From positions 1 to 23,430 of the forward strand of contig CAZJED010000023.1 in the NCBI GenBank assembly GCA_964544965.1: a DNA stretch of 23,430 nt, in the 5' to 3' direction. This stretch comes from UBA11869 sp964544965 (GTDB lineage Bacteria; Pseudomonadota; Gammaproteobacteria; Eutrophobiales; Eutrophobiaceae). The position numbers were made by a program, and so were the translations under genes. The notes under the pieces were generated by a model that worked only from the letters and a program-made list of their open reading frames with translations, made no database searches and was not told the DNA's origin. Position 1 is the stretch's first letter. The number at the start of each line of letters is the position of its first letter. Shown here one piece after another: positions 7,053-15,099 of this stretch.

Positions 7053-7426
7053 ATATTAAATTATCAAGCCCCATACGTATTTTAATATCTTCTAGTGAGC
7101 CAGTTCATCATTGGTGGGCACAAAGACTAACTGCAGTCGCTCTCGTGCCTCTTAGTCTCTGGTTTATCTATTCTTTAACAACTATGTATATAGCTAATTA
7201 TGACACTGTTATTTTATGGCTAAGTGACTTAAAAAATTCTTTGCTAATGTTGTTTTTTATTTTAACCCTTTATTATCATGCAGCACTAGGTCTGCAGGTT
7301 GTGATTGAAGATTATGTAGAGTCGGTTTTGCAAAGAAAAACATTACTGTTAATTATAAAAATTACCTCATCTTTAGCAGCTTTATGTACAGCGATAGCAA
7401 TTTTTTTCATTTATATGGGCTATTAA
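7049..7426 (+). CDS. sdhD: SdhD, succinate dehydrogenase membrane anchor subunit
   Basis: SdhD is the second hydrophobic anchor of complex II. The 125-residue protein has the motif HHWWAQRLTAVALVPLSLW (20-38), typical of the family and close to the alphaproteobacterial form. Three membrane helices follow. His77 in YYHAALGLQ is the probable heme ligand, and the EDYV at 87-90 matches the Asp-Tyr pair near the quinone site in E. coli SdhD. It overlaps sdhC by 4 bp and lies 5 bp before the sdhA start used here, so the four structural genes form one tight operon. Confidence 0.93.
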   Translation: MNIKLSSPIRILISSSEPVHHWWAQRLTAVALVPLSLWFIYSLTTMYIANYDTVILWLSDLKNSLLMLFFILTLYYHAALGLQVVIEDYVESVLQRKTLLLIIKITSSLAALCTAIAIFFIYMGY

Positions 7427-7431
7427 TCATA

Positions 7432-9216
7432 ATGACAAAGATATATAAAATTATTAACCATGAATACGATATTGTTGTGGTTGGTGCCGGTGGTGCAGGG
7501 TTAAGGGCTACTTTTGGAATGGCTGAAAAGGGTTTAAAAACAGCTTGTATTACTAAAGTGTTTCCAACCCGGAGTCACACTGTTGCAGCTCAAGGAGGCA
7601 TGAGTGCTTCGCTTGGAAATATGGGGCCTGATGACTGGCGATGGCATATGTATGACACAATCAAAGGGTCAGATTGGCTAGGTGACCAAGATGCAATAGA
7701 ATATATGTGTCGAGAAGCAGTACCTGCTGTAATAGAACTCGAACATCAAGGCGTTCCATTTTCACGTACAGAAGAAGGTAAAATATACCAAAGACCATTT
7801 GGTGGTATGACAACAAATTATGGCGAAGGTACTGCACAACGTACTTGCGCTGCTGCTGATAGAACAGGACACGCAATTCTTCACACACTTTATCAACAAT
7901 CTTTAAAACATGAAGCTGAGTTTTTTATCGAATACTTCGCGTTTGACCTAATTATGGACGAGGGGGTTTGTCGTGGCGTAATGGCGTGGAATCTTGAAGA
8001 TGGAACGATACATTGCTTTAGAGCGCACGAAGTTGTGCTTGCAACAGGAGGTTATGGTCGAGCCTATTTTTCAGCAACGTCAGCGCACACATGTACCGGT
8101 GATGGAAATGGCATGATATTACGCGCTGGTATACCACTACAAGATATGGAATTTACTCAATTTCACCCAACTGGTATTTATGGATCTGGGTGTCTAATAA
8201 CAGAAGGGGTTCGCGGTGAAGGTGGGTACTTAACAAATTCTGAAGGTGAACGCTTTATGGAACGTTATGCCCCATCAGCAAAAGATCTAGCATCTCGTGA
8301 TGTTGTTAGTCGTGCGATGACAATGGAAATTATGGAAGGACGTGGTATTGGTAAAGAAAAAGATCATATAGAACTCCATTTGGAACACTTGGGTCCAGAA
8401 GTAATAAATGAGCGCCTGCCAGGTATTGCAGAATCAGCTGAGATTTTTGCAGGAGTTGATGTAACGAAACAACCTATCCCGGTTATACCAACGGTTCATT
8501 ACAATATGGGCGGAATACAAACAAATCACCACGGTCAAGTAGTGACAATAAAAGATGATGATCCTGATCATATTGTAGAAGGTTTAATGGCAATTGGAGA
8601 AGCTGGTTGCGTTTCTGTTCATGGGGCTAATCGTTTGGGGTCTAATTCTTTATTGGATTTAATTGTTTTTGGTAGAGCAGCAGCAAATTATTGCTCTGAA
8701 AATATAAAACCAAACTCACCACATAAACCACTGGTAAATGCTGGTGAAGAAGGGTTATCACGTTTGGACAAATTACGTTATAACAAAGGTTCAATAAAAA
8801 CAGCGGATATACGTAATCATATGCAACGGACATTACAAAGAGATGCAGCAGTTTTTCGAACTGGTGAGACTATGCAAAGAGGAATAAATAAAATGTCAGA
8901 AATATGGAATTCATTTCCTGATATTCTAGTTAAAGATAAAGGTATGGTTTGGAATACTGATTTAGTTGAGACTTTGGAGTTAGATAATCTTCTGCGTTGT
9001 GCGATGGTAAGTATTCATTCTGCCAATAATCGTGAAGAAAGTCGAGGAGCTCATGCTAGAGAAGATTTTCCAGAACGTGATGACGAGAATTGGATGAAAC
9101 ATACATTATCTACATTGAATAATGATGGTAGCGTAAGTTTTGAATATAGACCTGTACATATGTATACATTGACAAATGAGGTTGATGTTTTTCCGCCAAA
9201 AAAACGTGTCTACTAA
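7432..9216 (+). CDS. sdhA: SdhA, succinate dehydrogenase flavoprotein subunit
   Basis: SdhA oxidises succinate to fumarate with covalent FAD on the cytoplasmic face. I start it at ATG 7432, giving 594 residues, just after the sdhD stop; an upstream in-frame ATG at 7384 would add 16 residues encoded inside sdhD and is unlikely. The dinucleotide fold GAGGAG is at residues 18-23. His49 in RSHTVAAQGG is the FAD attachment site. Active-site blocks are QFHPTGIYG, TEGVRGEGGYL, HYNMGG and, near the end, NREESRGAHAREDFPERDD. Several blocks (GNMGPDDWRWHMYDT, AQRTCAAADRTGHA, FFIEYFAFDLIMD) read like the alphaproteobacterial/mitochondrial subunit rather than the E. coli one. FAD attachment is assisted by SdhE, encoded two genes downstream. 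Confidence 0.97.
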   Translation: MTKIYKIINHEYDIVVVGAGGAGLRATFGMAEKGLKTACITKVFPTRSHTVAAQGGMSASLGNMGPDDWRWHMYDTIKGSDWLGDQDAIEYMCREAVPAVIELEHQGVPFSRTEEGKIYQRPFGGMTTNYGEGTAQRTCAAADRTGHAILHTLYQQSLKHEAEFFIEYFAFDLIMDEGVCRGVMAWNLEDGTIHCFRAHEVVLATGGYGRAYFSATSAHTCTGDGNGMILRAGIPLQDMEFTQFHPTGIYGSGCLITEGVRGEGGYLTNSEGERFMERYAPSAKDLASRDVVSRAMTMEIMEGRGIGKEKDHIELHLEHLGPEVINERLPGIAESAEIFAGVDVTKQPIPVIPTVHYNMGGIQTNHHGQVVTIKDDDPDHIVEGLMAIGEAGCVSVHGANRLGSNSLLDLIVFGRAAANYCSENIKPNSPHKPLVNAGEEGLSRLDKLRYNKGSIKTADIRNHMQRTLQRDAAVFRTGETMQRGINKMSEIWNSFPDILVKDKGMVWNTDLVETLELDNLLRCAMVSIHSANNREESRGAHAREDFPERDDENWMKHTLSTLNNDGSVSFEYRPVHMYTLTNEVDVFPPKKRVY

Positions 9217-9236
9217 ATTACTATAAAGAAAAAGAT

Positions 9237-10019
9237 ATGGCTGAGTTTATACTACCTAAAAATTCTAAAATAAAATCTGGTAAAACGGTTTCCGCTGCCA
9301 ATGGTGCAACTCGTAAAAAGAAATTCTACATTTATCGTTGGGAGCCTGACTCTGGTGAAAATCCTAAATTAGATACATATGAAGTTAATTTAGACAATTT
9401 TGGGCCTATGGTATTAGATGCAATTATCTATATTAAGAATGAAATAGATTCAACATTAACATTTCGTCGCTCATGTCGTGAAGGTATATGTGGTTCGTGT
9501 GCAATGAATATTAGTGGAACAAATACACTTGCCTGCACCAAGGCAATTTCTGATTTTAATGGAGATATAGCAATTTACCCTTTACCTCATATGCCAGTTG
9601 TGAAAGATCTAGTTCCTGATCTAACACATTTTTATAAGCAGTACGCATCAATTAAACCATGGCTACAAACTAAAGATTCAGCGCCAACAGATTCTGAAAG
9701 ACTACAATCTAAAGAAGATAGAGAAAAATTAGATGGCATGTATGAATGTATACTTTGTGCTTGTTGTTCAACGAGTTGCCCAAGCTACTGGTGGAACAGT
9801 AAACGTTATCTTGGTCCCGCAGTCTTGCTGCAAGCCTACCGCTGGATTGTTGATAGTCGTGATGAAGCAACTGACGAGCGCTTAGACCAACTAGAGGATT
9901 CTTTTAGTCTATATCGGTGCCATACAATAATGAATTGTACTAATACCTGCCCAAAAGGATTAAATCCTGCGAAGAAAATAGCTGAAATTAAAAAACTTCT
10001 AATTTCACGACTCACCTAA
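9237..10019 (+). CDS. sdhB: SdhB, succinate dehydrogenase iron-sulfur subunit
   Basis: SdhB passes electrons from FAD to quinone through three Fe-S clusters. The 260-residue product is about 20 residues longer than E. coli SdhB, with the N-terminal extension MAEFILPKNSKIKSGK typical of alphaproteobacteria and also, as I recall, of Xanthomonas-type gammaproteobacteria. The [2Fe-2S] ligands are Cys80, Cys85, Cys88 and Cys100 (SCREGICGSC...C). The block CILCACCSTSCP (171-182) with CHTIMNCTNTCP (228-239) supplies the [4Fe-4S] and [3Fe-4S] ligands, all present. It follows sdhA by 20 bp with a purine-rich leader and precedes sdhE by 23 bp. Confidence 0.97.
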   Translation: MAEFILPKNSKIKSGKTVSAANGATRKKKFYIYRWEPDSGENPKLDTYEVNLDNFGPMVLDAIIYIKNEIDSTLTFRRSCREGICGSCAMNISGTNTLACTKAISDFNGDIAIYPLPHMPVVKDLVPDLTHFYKQYASIKPWLQTKDSAPTDSERLQSKEDREKLDGMYECILCACCSTSCPSYWWNSKRYLGPAVLLQAYRWIVDSRDEATDERLDQLEDSFSLYRCHTIMNCTNTCPKGLNPAKKIAEIKKLLISRLT

Positions 10020-10042
10020 AGTCAAAAAAATACAATTTAGAA

Positions 10043-10291
10043 ATGTCCAAAAAAAAATCACGACTATTATGGCGATGTAGACGTGGCATAAAAGAAATGG
10101 ACATAATACTGCAAGATTTCATTTATAATTCTTACGATAAACTAAATGATGAGAATAAAATAGCTTTCTCCGAACTTTTAGATGAGCAAGACTTGGATAT
10201 TCTAAATTGGATAATAGGCAAAGATAAACCAGCTGATGACAAATTAATTAATATTATTAATATTATTAGGCTGTCAAGAACAAAAAAATAA
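10043..10291 (+). CDS. sdhE: SdhE, FAD assembly factor for succinate dehydrogenase (SDHAF2/CptB family)
   Basis: SdhE promotes covalent attachment of FAD to SdhA and FrdA. The 82-residue helical protein carries LLWRCRRGIKEMD (8-20), which contains the RGxxE motif (Arg14, Gly15, Glu18) needed for flavinylation. The remainder, with LLDEQDLDILNWIIGKDKP, fits the family's five-helix bundle. Length is typical. In E. coli the gene lies apart from sdh, divergent from ygfZ; here it directly follows sdhB and is 5 bp before ygfZ on the same strand, so it is probably made together with its client. Confidence 0.93.
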   Translation: MSKKKSRLLWRCRRGIKEMDIILQDFIYNSYDKLNDENKIAFSELLDEQDLDILNWIIGKDKPADDKLINIINIIRLSRTKK

Positions 10292-10296
10292 TACAA

Positions 10297-11274
10297 ATGC
10301 AAAAAAATTACACATGGGATTTGATCCTAAAAGAACTGAAAATAGAAATAAAAGAATGTCCTAGAGATGAAACAATTGATTATATCCTGCCTATTGCATG
10401 CCCCATTACTAGTTTTGCAATATTTAAAATTACCGGAAACGATAGATACTCATTCCTACAAAATCAACTTACAAATAATTTAGTAGAAGAAAAGATATGT
10501 CAATTATCTGCTTGGTGTAATCCACGAGGAAAGGTAATAGCAAATTTCATAATTATAAATACTGGTAAATATTACCTTCTATTATTTAAAAAAAATTTAA
10601 AAGATTATTTGTACAAAAAGTTAAATCTATATATTTTACGTTCAGATGTAATAATTGAAGATGTCACTTCTCTTTATTTACAACTAGGATTATCTAATAT
10701 AGATAAATTAGATCTATGCTATCCAACTAAATCACTTAAAGAGGGTGAAATTGAATTTATTGATAAAAACTATATAACGAGATTACCAGATTATTCTGGT
10801 AGATATTTGATAGTTGCAGAAGTTGAATCTATCAAAGATGTAATTCATAAATTGAAAGATAGTATAAATTTTGCAGGCTATTTAAATTGGGAAAAGCAAG
10901 ATATTCTATTGAAAATTCCATGGATTGATTTTGAAAATAAAGAAAAATTTCTACCACAAATGATAAATCTAGACAAATTAAACGCGATAAGCTTTAAAAA
11001 GGGTTGTTACAGCGGTCAAGAAGTTATCGCAAAAGTACATTATCGAGGGAAAATAAAACGAAATATGATGTTGATTAGTTCAAAGAATGAATTATATCCT
11101 GGATGTTATTTATATTCGGAAAGCACCGAAAAAAAAGTAGGTGATATCCTAAATTCATCATCCGAAAAATCTGATAATAATTTCTTTGGCCTAGCAATTA
11201 TAGAGTCAGGGAAATTAAATGATGACTTGTTTTTAGATACTCATGCAAAGCATAAAATTAATATTATAAAATAG
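10297..11274 (+). CDS. ygfZ: YgfZ, folate-binding Fe-S cluster maintenance protein
   Basis: YgfZ (COG0354, GcvT-like fold) is a tetrahydrofolate-binding protein that supports assembly or repair of certain Fe-S enzymes. The 325-residue product has the hallmark K-G-C-Y-x-G-Q-E at 235-242 with the essential Cys237, followed by YRGKIKR. The N-terminal part (ITGNDRYSFLQNQLTNN, then SAWCNPRGKVIANF) matches the GcvT-like first domain. It begins 5 bp after sdhE, so translation is probably coupled, and it closes the sdh locus. Low complexity and high Lys/Ile/Asn content reflect the AT-rich genome. It converges with the AEC permease gene across 21 bp that contain no obvious terminator hairpin. Confidence 0.92.
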   Translation: MQKNYTWDLILKELKIEIKECPRDETIDYILPIACPITSFAIFKITGNDRYSFLQNQLTNNLVEEKICQLSAWCNPRGKVIANFIIINTGKYYLLLFKKNLKDYLYKKLNLYILRSDVIIEDVTSLYLQLGLSNIDKLDLCYPTKSLKEGEIEFIDKNYITRLPDYSGRYLIVAEVESIKDVIHKLKDSINFAGYLNWEKQDILLKIPWIDFENKEKFLPQMINLDKLNAISFKKGCYSGQEVIAKVHYRGKIKRNMMLISSKNELYPGCYLYSESTEKKVGDILNSSSEKSDNNFFGLAIIESGKLNDDLFLDTHAKHKINIIK

Positions 11275-11295
11275 CATTAATTAAAAAAACTGCTG

Positions 11296-12183
11296 CTAAG
11301 AAAAATTCGGTAATACATAAAATAATGCGGTGGGTATAGTAAGAATACTAAATGCATTTCCAAAAAGAACCATAGCAGCAACCTTAGATGGCTCCTGTTT
11401 GTAGTGGTCAGCAAACATATAATTCATAACAGCTGGCGGTAATGCGCCAAATAAAAACAATGCCCCCTGTTCCAGTTGTGTAAGCTCAATATACGGAGTT
11501 ATTAATAAAACAATTGTAACACCACATATAGGGGCTAACAAAGCTACAGCTAAACCTATCTTCCATTCAGAAATCTTTATATCAATTAAACGAACACCTA
11601 AACCAAATAACATTAATGGTATACAAATATTTCCTAACATTCTTACTGGTTCTAATACAGCATTGGGGATATTTATATTTAACTGGCTAAAAATTATAGC
11701 TAAAAAAACTGATAAAATTCTTGGGGAAGATAGAATCTCAAAAATATTTAATTGCCTACTAAAAAGATAAACGCCAATAGTAATATGAAAAGTCTTACAT
11801 ACAACAAAACAAATAACTGCAACAGTAAGAGCGGATTCTCCAAAGCTTAACACAACCAAAGGTAGGCCAAGATTCCCTGCATTCCCGAACATTAATGGTG
11901 GACACAATGTCCGAGGATCGATTGAAAATATTTTAGCTACTAAGAAAGCGATTAACCCTGATAATAGTACAACAATTGATATAGCTAATGCTAAATTTCC
12001 GAATAAACCGCTGACACCAGCTTTTTCATAAATAACGGCAAAAATAAGACAGGGAACAAATACATCAATATTTAAACGATTAGGAAGTGTTATGTCCGGA
12101 TTATATTTACGAGCATAAAAGTACCCAGATGCAACGATTGCAAAAATAGGAAAAGTGATTTCAAATATTTTTAATGCGATCAT
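11296..12183 (-). CDS. AEC-family (auxin efflux carrier-like) permease
   Basis: This 295-residue integral membrane protein has about ten hydrophobic helices arranged as two five-helix halves. The conserved half-break motif FGNAGNLGLPL (99-109) and, near the C-terminus, LPPAVMNYMFADHY with VLFGNAFSILTIP identify the AEC (auxin efflux carrier/malate permease) family of secondary transporters. Bacterial members move malate, malonate or other organic anions; the substrate cannot be read from sequence. The nearby malic enzyme gene is suggestive but not in the same operon. The gene is transcribed singly, divergent from dsbB across 121 bp of A/T-rich DNA. Confidence 0.88.
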   Translation of the reverse strand: MIALKIFEITFPIFAIVASGYFYARKYNPDITLPNRLNIDVFVPCLIFAVIYEKAGVSGLFGNLALAISIVVLLSGLIAFLVAKIFSIDPRTLCPPLMFGNAGNLGLPLVVLSFGESALTVAVICFVVCKTFHITIGVYLFSRQLNIFEILSSPRILSVFLAIIFSQLNINIPNAVLEPVRMLGNICIPLMLFGLGVRLIDIKISEWKIGLAVALLAPICGVTIVLLITPYIELTQLEQGALFLFGALPPAVMNYMFADHYKQEPSKVAAMVLFGNAFSILTIPTALFYVLPNFS

Positions 12184-12304
12184 TTTATATTATTATAGCT
12201 ATTATTATTTAATAAAGTATGCGGAATCATTTGAAATAATTTTAATTCTCACTATTTACGCTATATTATGCAATACTAAACCAAAATATGTGAACAACTG
12301 ATTT

Positions 12305-12805
12305 ATGTACAATCCAAGAATATTTTTTATATTCATATTTATTATTTGTGTAGCGTTACTTGCCTTTGGTCTATATTTAGAGCATTTTAAAGGTTTAGAT
12401 GCATGTCCCCTTTGTATATTTCAGAGAATTGCCTATATATCAATCGCTTTAGTAACATTAATAGGAGTTTTACATAATCCTGTAGGCTTATTATTAATTA
12501 TCTACAAAACTTCAATAGTAATTCTCTCCGCTACTGGTGCTTTAATAGCTGGCAGGCAAATATGGTTACAACATCTGCCTCCTGAATTAGTCCCTGAATG
12601 CGGACCTGGTCTTGATTATATGTTAAATGTTTTTCCGTTTGCAGACGCTATTAAAATGATCCTAACTGGTTCTGGTGAATGTGCTGAAGTTAAGTGGAGA
12701 TTTATTGGTCTTAGTATTGCCGAATGGAGTCTTATTATGTTTGTGGGTATAACTATAGCGGCTATAATTTCAATTTATACATATAAAAATAAAAGTTCTG
12801 ATTAG
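12305..12805 (+). CDS. dsbB: DsbB, inner-membrane disulfide bond formation protein
   Basis: DsbB re-oxidises periplasmic DsbA and passes the electrons to ubiquinone. The 166-residue product has the expected four membrane helices. The first periplasmic loop carries the redox pair Cys34-Pro-Leu-Cys37 and the second carries Cys99 in VPECGPGLDYML and Cys126 in GSGECAEVKW, giving the full four-cysteine relay. The block FIGLSIAEWSL near the C-terminus is also typical. dsbA is not in the window. The stop is 7 bp from the convergent maeB stop. Confidence 0.95.
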   Translation: MYNPRIFFIFIFIICVALLAFGLYLEHFKGLDACPLCIFQRIAYISIALVTLIGVLHNPVGLLLIIYKTSIVILSATGALIAGRQIWLQHLPPELVPECGPGLDYMLNVFPFADAIKMILTGSGECAEVKWRFIGLSIAEWSLIMFVGITIAAIISIYTYKNKSSD

Positions 12806-12812
12806 TCGCAAT

Positions 12813-15050
12813 TTACAGTAAAGAACCTGACTCAGTTGCTTTGATTTGTGAATCAACAACAGCAATTGCAGTTGCATTAACAATACGCCGTACAGTAGAG
12901 GATGAAGTTAAAATATGAACTGGATGGTTTAGACCAACCAAAATCGGTCCTATTGAAACGCCTTCGCCAAGAACCTTAACTAAATCATAGGCAATCTTAG
13001 CTGAATCCAAATTAGGCATCATTAATAAATTAGCATCATCAATAAGTTTTGAATAAGGTAAAACACGTCGTCGTATATCGCCTATCAATGCAGCGTCTGC
13101 CCGAATTGGCGCTTGCACTTGTAGTTCTGGATCCTGTTTTTTTATCATTTCCATTGCTAGAGACATTTTTTTACTTGTTTCAGAAGAAGTGTCATCTCCA
13201 TTAGAAAATGAAAGTAAAGCGACTCTAGAGTTAATGCCAAAACGCTTCACCGTTTCTGCAGCAAGCAAAGTGTTTTCAGCTATCTGTTCAGCTGTTGGAT
13301 CGATAGTTACAGCTGTATCACAAATAAAATAAACACCTTTCTTTACCATTATGACATTAACAGCAGCAGCTTGATTAATTCCGGTCATAAGACCAAGACT
13401 TTCTTTGAGAATCTTGAAATGCTCATGATAACGTCCGTTGGTTCCACAAATTATTGCCTCTGCTTCTCCTTTATTTATCATATGTGAAGCCACGAATGTA
13501 TTAAGTTCTGGGATGTCATCAACTTTTATATTGTTATTTGCCGCATACTCATATGGATTAACAATAATGACATCTTTATTGATTCGAAGACGTAATCCCA
13601 TCTGTTTTATTCGTGATTCAATTATATCCTCTTTGCCAATCAGTATAGGTTTTGCTAAACCTTCATCTAAAACTGACTGCACAGCATGCAATATTTTTGT
13701 TTCCTCGCCTTCTGCATAAATAAGTTTCCTTGGGTCAGATTTTGCTTTTTCAAATAATGGACGCATTAATATCACAGTTTCAAAAATATAATGCGATAAA
13801 TGTTGCCGATAAGCATCCATATCCTCAATTGGTCTAGTTGCAACACCACTATCCATTGCTGCCTGAGCAGTTGCAGGCGCAAGTTTGATTATCAAACGTG
13901 GATCAAATGGTTTTGGAATTAAATATTCCCTTCCAAATTTAAGTTCCTCACCACCGTATGCGGCAATAACCGTATCTGGAGTTTCCTCTTTAGCTAAATC
14001 AGCAAGCGCATGAACAAGTGCAATCTTCATTTCATCATTTATCTTTGTTGCGCTCACATCAAGAGCACCACGGAAAATAAAAGGAAAACATAAAACATTA
14101 TTAACCTGATTTGGGTAGTCAGATCTGCCTGTAGCAATAATTGCATCTGAACGTGTTGCCTGAACTTCTTCAGGTAAAATCTCTGGGATAGGATTAGATA
14201 AAGCAAAAACTAATGGATTTTTAGCCATACTTCTAATCATTGCTGGTTTAGCAACTCCAGGTCCTGACAAACCAAGAAAAATATCTGCTCCTTCCATTAC
14301 TTCTGCTAGTGTTGTTAATTTTGTTTTATTTGCAAACATTTTCTTTTGGGGGGTTAATTCTTTTCGACTTTCTTGAATCACGCCAACACGATCAATTACA
14401 AAAATATTTTCTTTTTTTATGCCTAAACTATTTAATAATTCCAAACATGAAATTGCAGCAGCTCCAGCACCAGATACGACTAATTTAACATTCGTAATAT
14501 CTTTGCCTACAATCTCTAACCCATTCAATATTCCTGCTGCAACAATTATTGCGGTACCATGCTGATCGTCGTGGAATACAGGAATGTTCATCCTCTTACG
14601 CAGTTCACTTTCTATCAGGAAACATTCCGGTGAACGTATATCCTCTAAATTTATTCCTCCAAATGTTGGTTCTAAACTAGCAATAATTTCAATTAATTTA
14701 TTTGGATCCTTTTCTTCAATTTCTATATCGAAAACATCAATACCGGCAAACTTCTTAAATAATACTCCCTTACCTTCCATTACTGGTTTTGCTGCTAGTG
14801 GACCAATATCACCCAACCCAAGTACTGCAGTGCCATTAGTAACTACGGCTACAAGATTTGCGCGTGAGGTAAGTTCTGCTGCAAGTTTGCTTTCACTCGA
14901 AATTGCCTTGCAAGGTTCGGCAACTCCAGGACTATAAGCAAGAGCTAAATCACGTTGATTTGCCAAAGGTTTTGTCGCAGCAATCTCAATTTTTCCGGGC
15001 TTTGGATAGCGATGATAATCCAGTGCTGATTTTTCTGATTCTTCTGTCAT
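12813..15050 (-). CDS. maeB: MaeB, NADP-type malic enzyme with phosphotransacetylase-like C-terminus
   Basis: MaeB decarboxylates malate to pyruvate with reduction of NADP, linking the TCA cycle to gluconeogenesis and NADPH supply. The 745-residue protein has the standard bacterial two-part layout. The malic domain contains AYSPGVAEPC with catalytic Tyr39, Lys94 in KPVMEGKG and the metal/substrate motif HDDQHGTA (160-167). The nucleotide-binding fold has VVSGAGAAAI (191-200). From about residue 426 a phosphotransacetylase-like domain (PLFEKAKSDPRKLIYAEGEE onwards) runs to the end; in related proteins it is regulatory and binds acetyl-CoA. It follows ffh by 49 bp on the same strand, possibly co-transcribed. 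No clear Shine-Dalgarno precedes the ATG. Confidence 0.95.
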   Translation of the reverse strand: MTEESEKSALDYHRYPKPGKIEIAATKPLANQRDLALAYSPGVAEPCKAISSESKLAAELTSRANLVAVVTNGTAVLGLGDIGPLAAKPVMEGKGVLFKKFAGIDVFDIEIEEKDPNKLIEIIASLEPTFGGINLEDIRSPECFLIESELRKRMNIPVFHDDQHGTAIIVAAGILNGLEIVGKDITNVKLVVSGAGAAAISCLELLNSLGIKKENIFVIDRVGVIQESRKELTPQKKMFANKTKLTTLAEVMEGADIFLGLSGPGVAKPAMIRSMAKNPLVFALSNPIPEILPEEVQATRSDAIIATGRSDYPNQVNNVLCFPFIFRGALDVSATKINDEMKIALVHALADLAKEETPDTVIAAYGGEELKFGREYLIPKPFDPRLIIKLAPATAQAAMDSGVATRPIEDMDAYRQHLSHYIFETVILMRPLFEKAKSDPRKLIYAEGEETKILHAVQSVLDEGLAKPILIGKEDIIESRIKQMGLRLRINKDVIIVNPYEYAANNNIKVDDIPELNTFVASHMINKGEAEAIICGTNGRYHEHFKILKESLGLMTGINQAAAVNVIMVKKGVYFICDTAVTIDPTAEQIAENTLLAAETVKRFGINSRVALLSFSNGDDTSSETSKKMSLAMEMIKKQDPELQVQAPIRADAALIGDIRRRVLPYSKLIDDANLLMMPNLDSAKIAYDLVKVLGEGVSIGPILVGLNHPVHILTSSSTVRRIVNATAIAVVDSQIKATESGSLL

Positions 15051-15099
15051 TTTTTTATTGTAATGTAACTTAATACATCATATAGGTATACATCTAATT

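Noticed and set aside
7384..7431. Longer N-terminus for SdhA beginning inside sdhD
   Set aside because: The 16 extra residues mirror sdhD coding sequence in another frame and are absent from the family; ATG 7432 gives a normal SdhA length.
6432..10019. Assigning the whole window to an alphaproteobacterium because of the SDH type and DUF1674
   Set aside because: bS18, YgfZ, SdhE, DsbB and the ffh-ypjD-corB and rpsF-to-alr gene orders are gammaproteobacterial.
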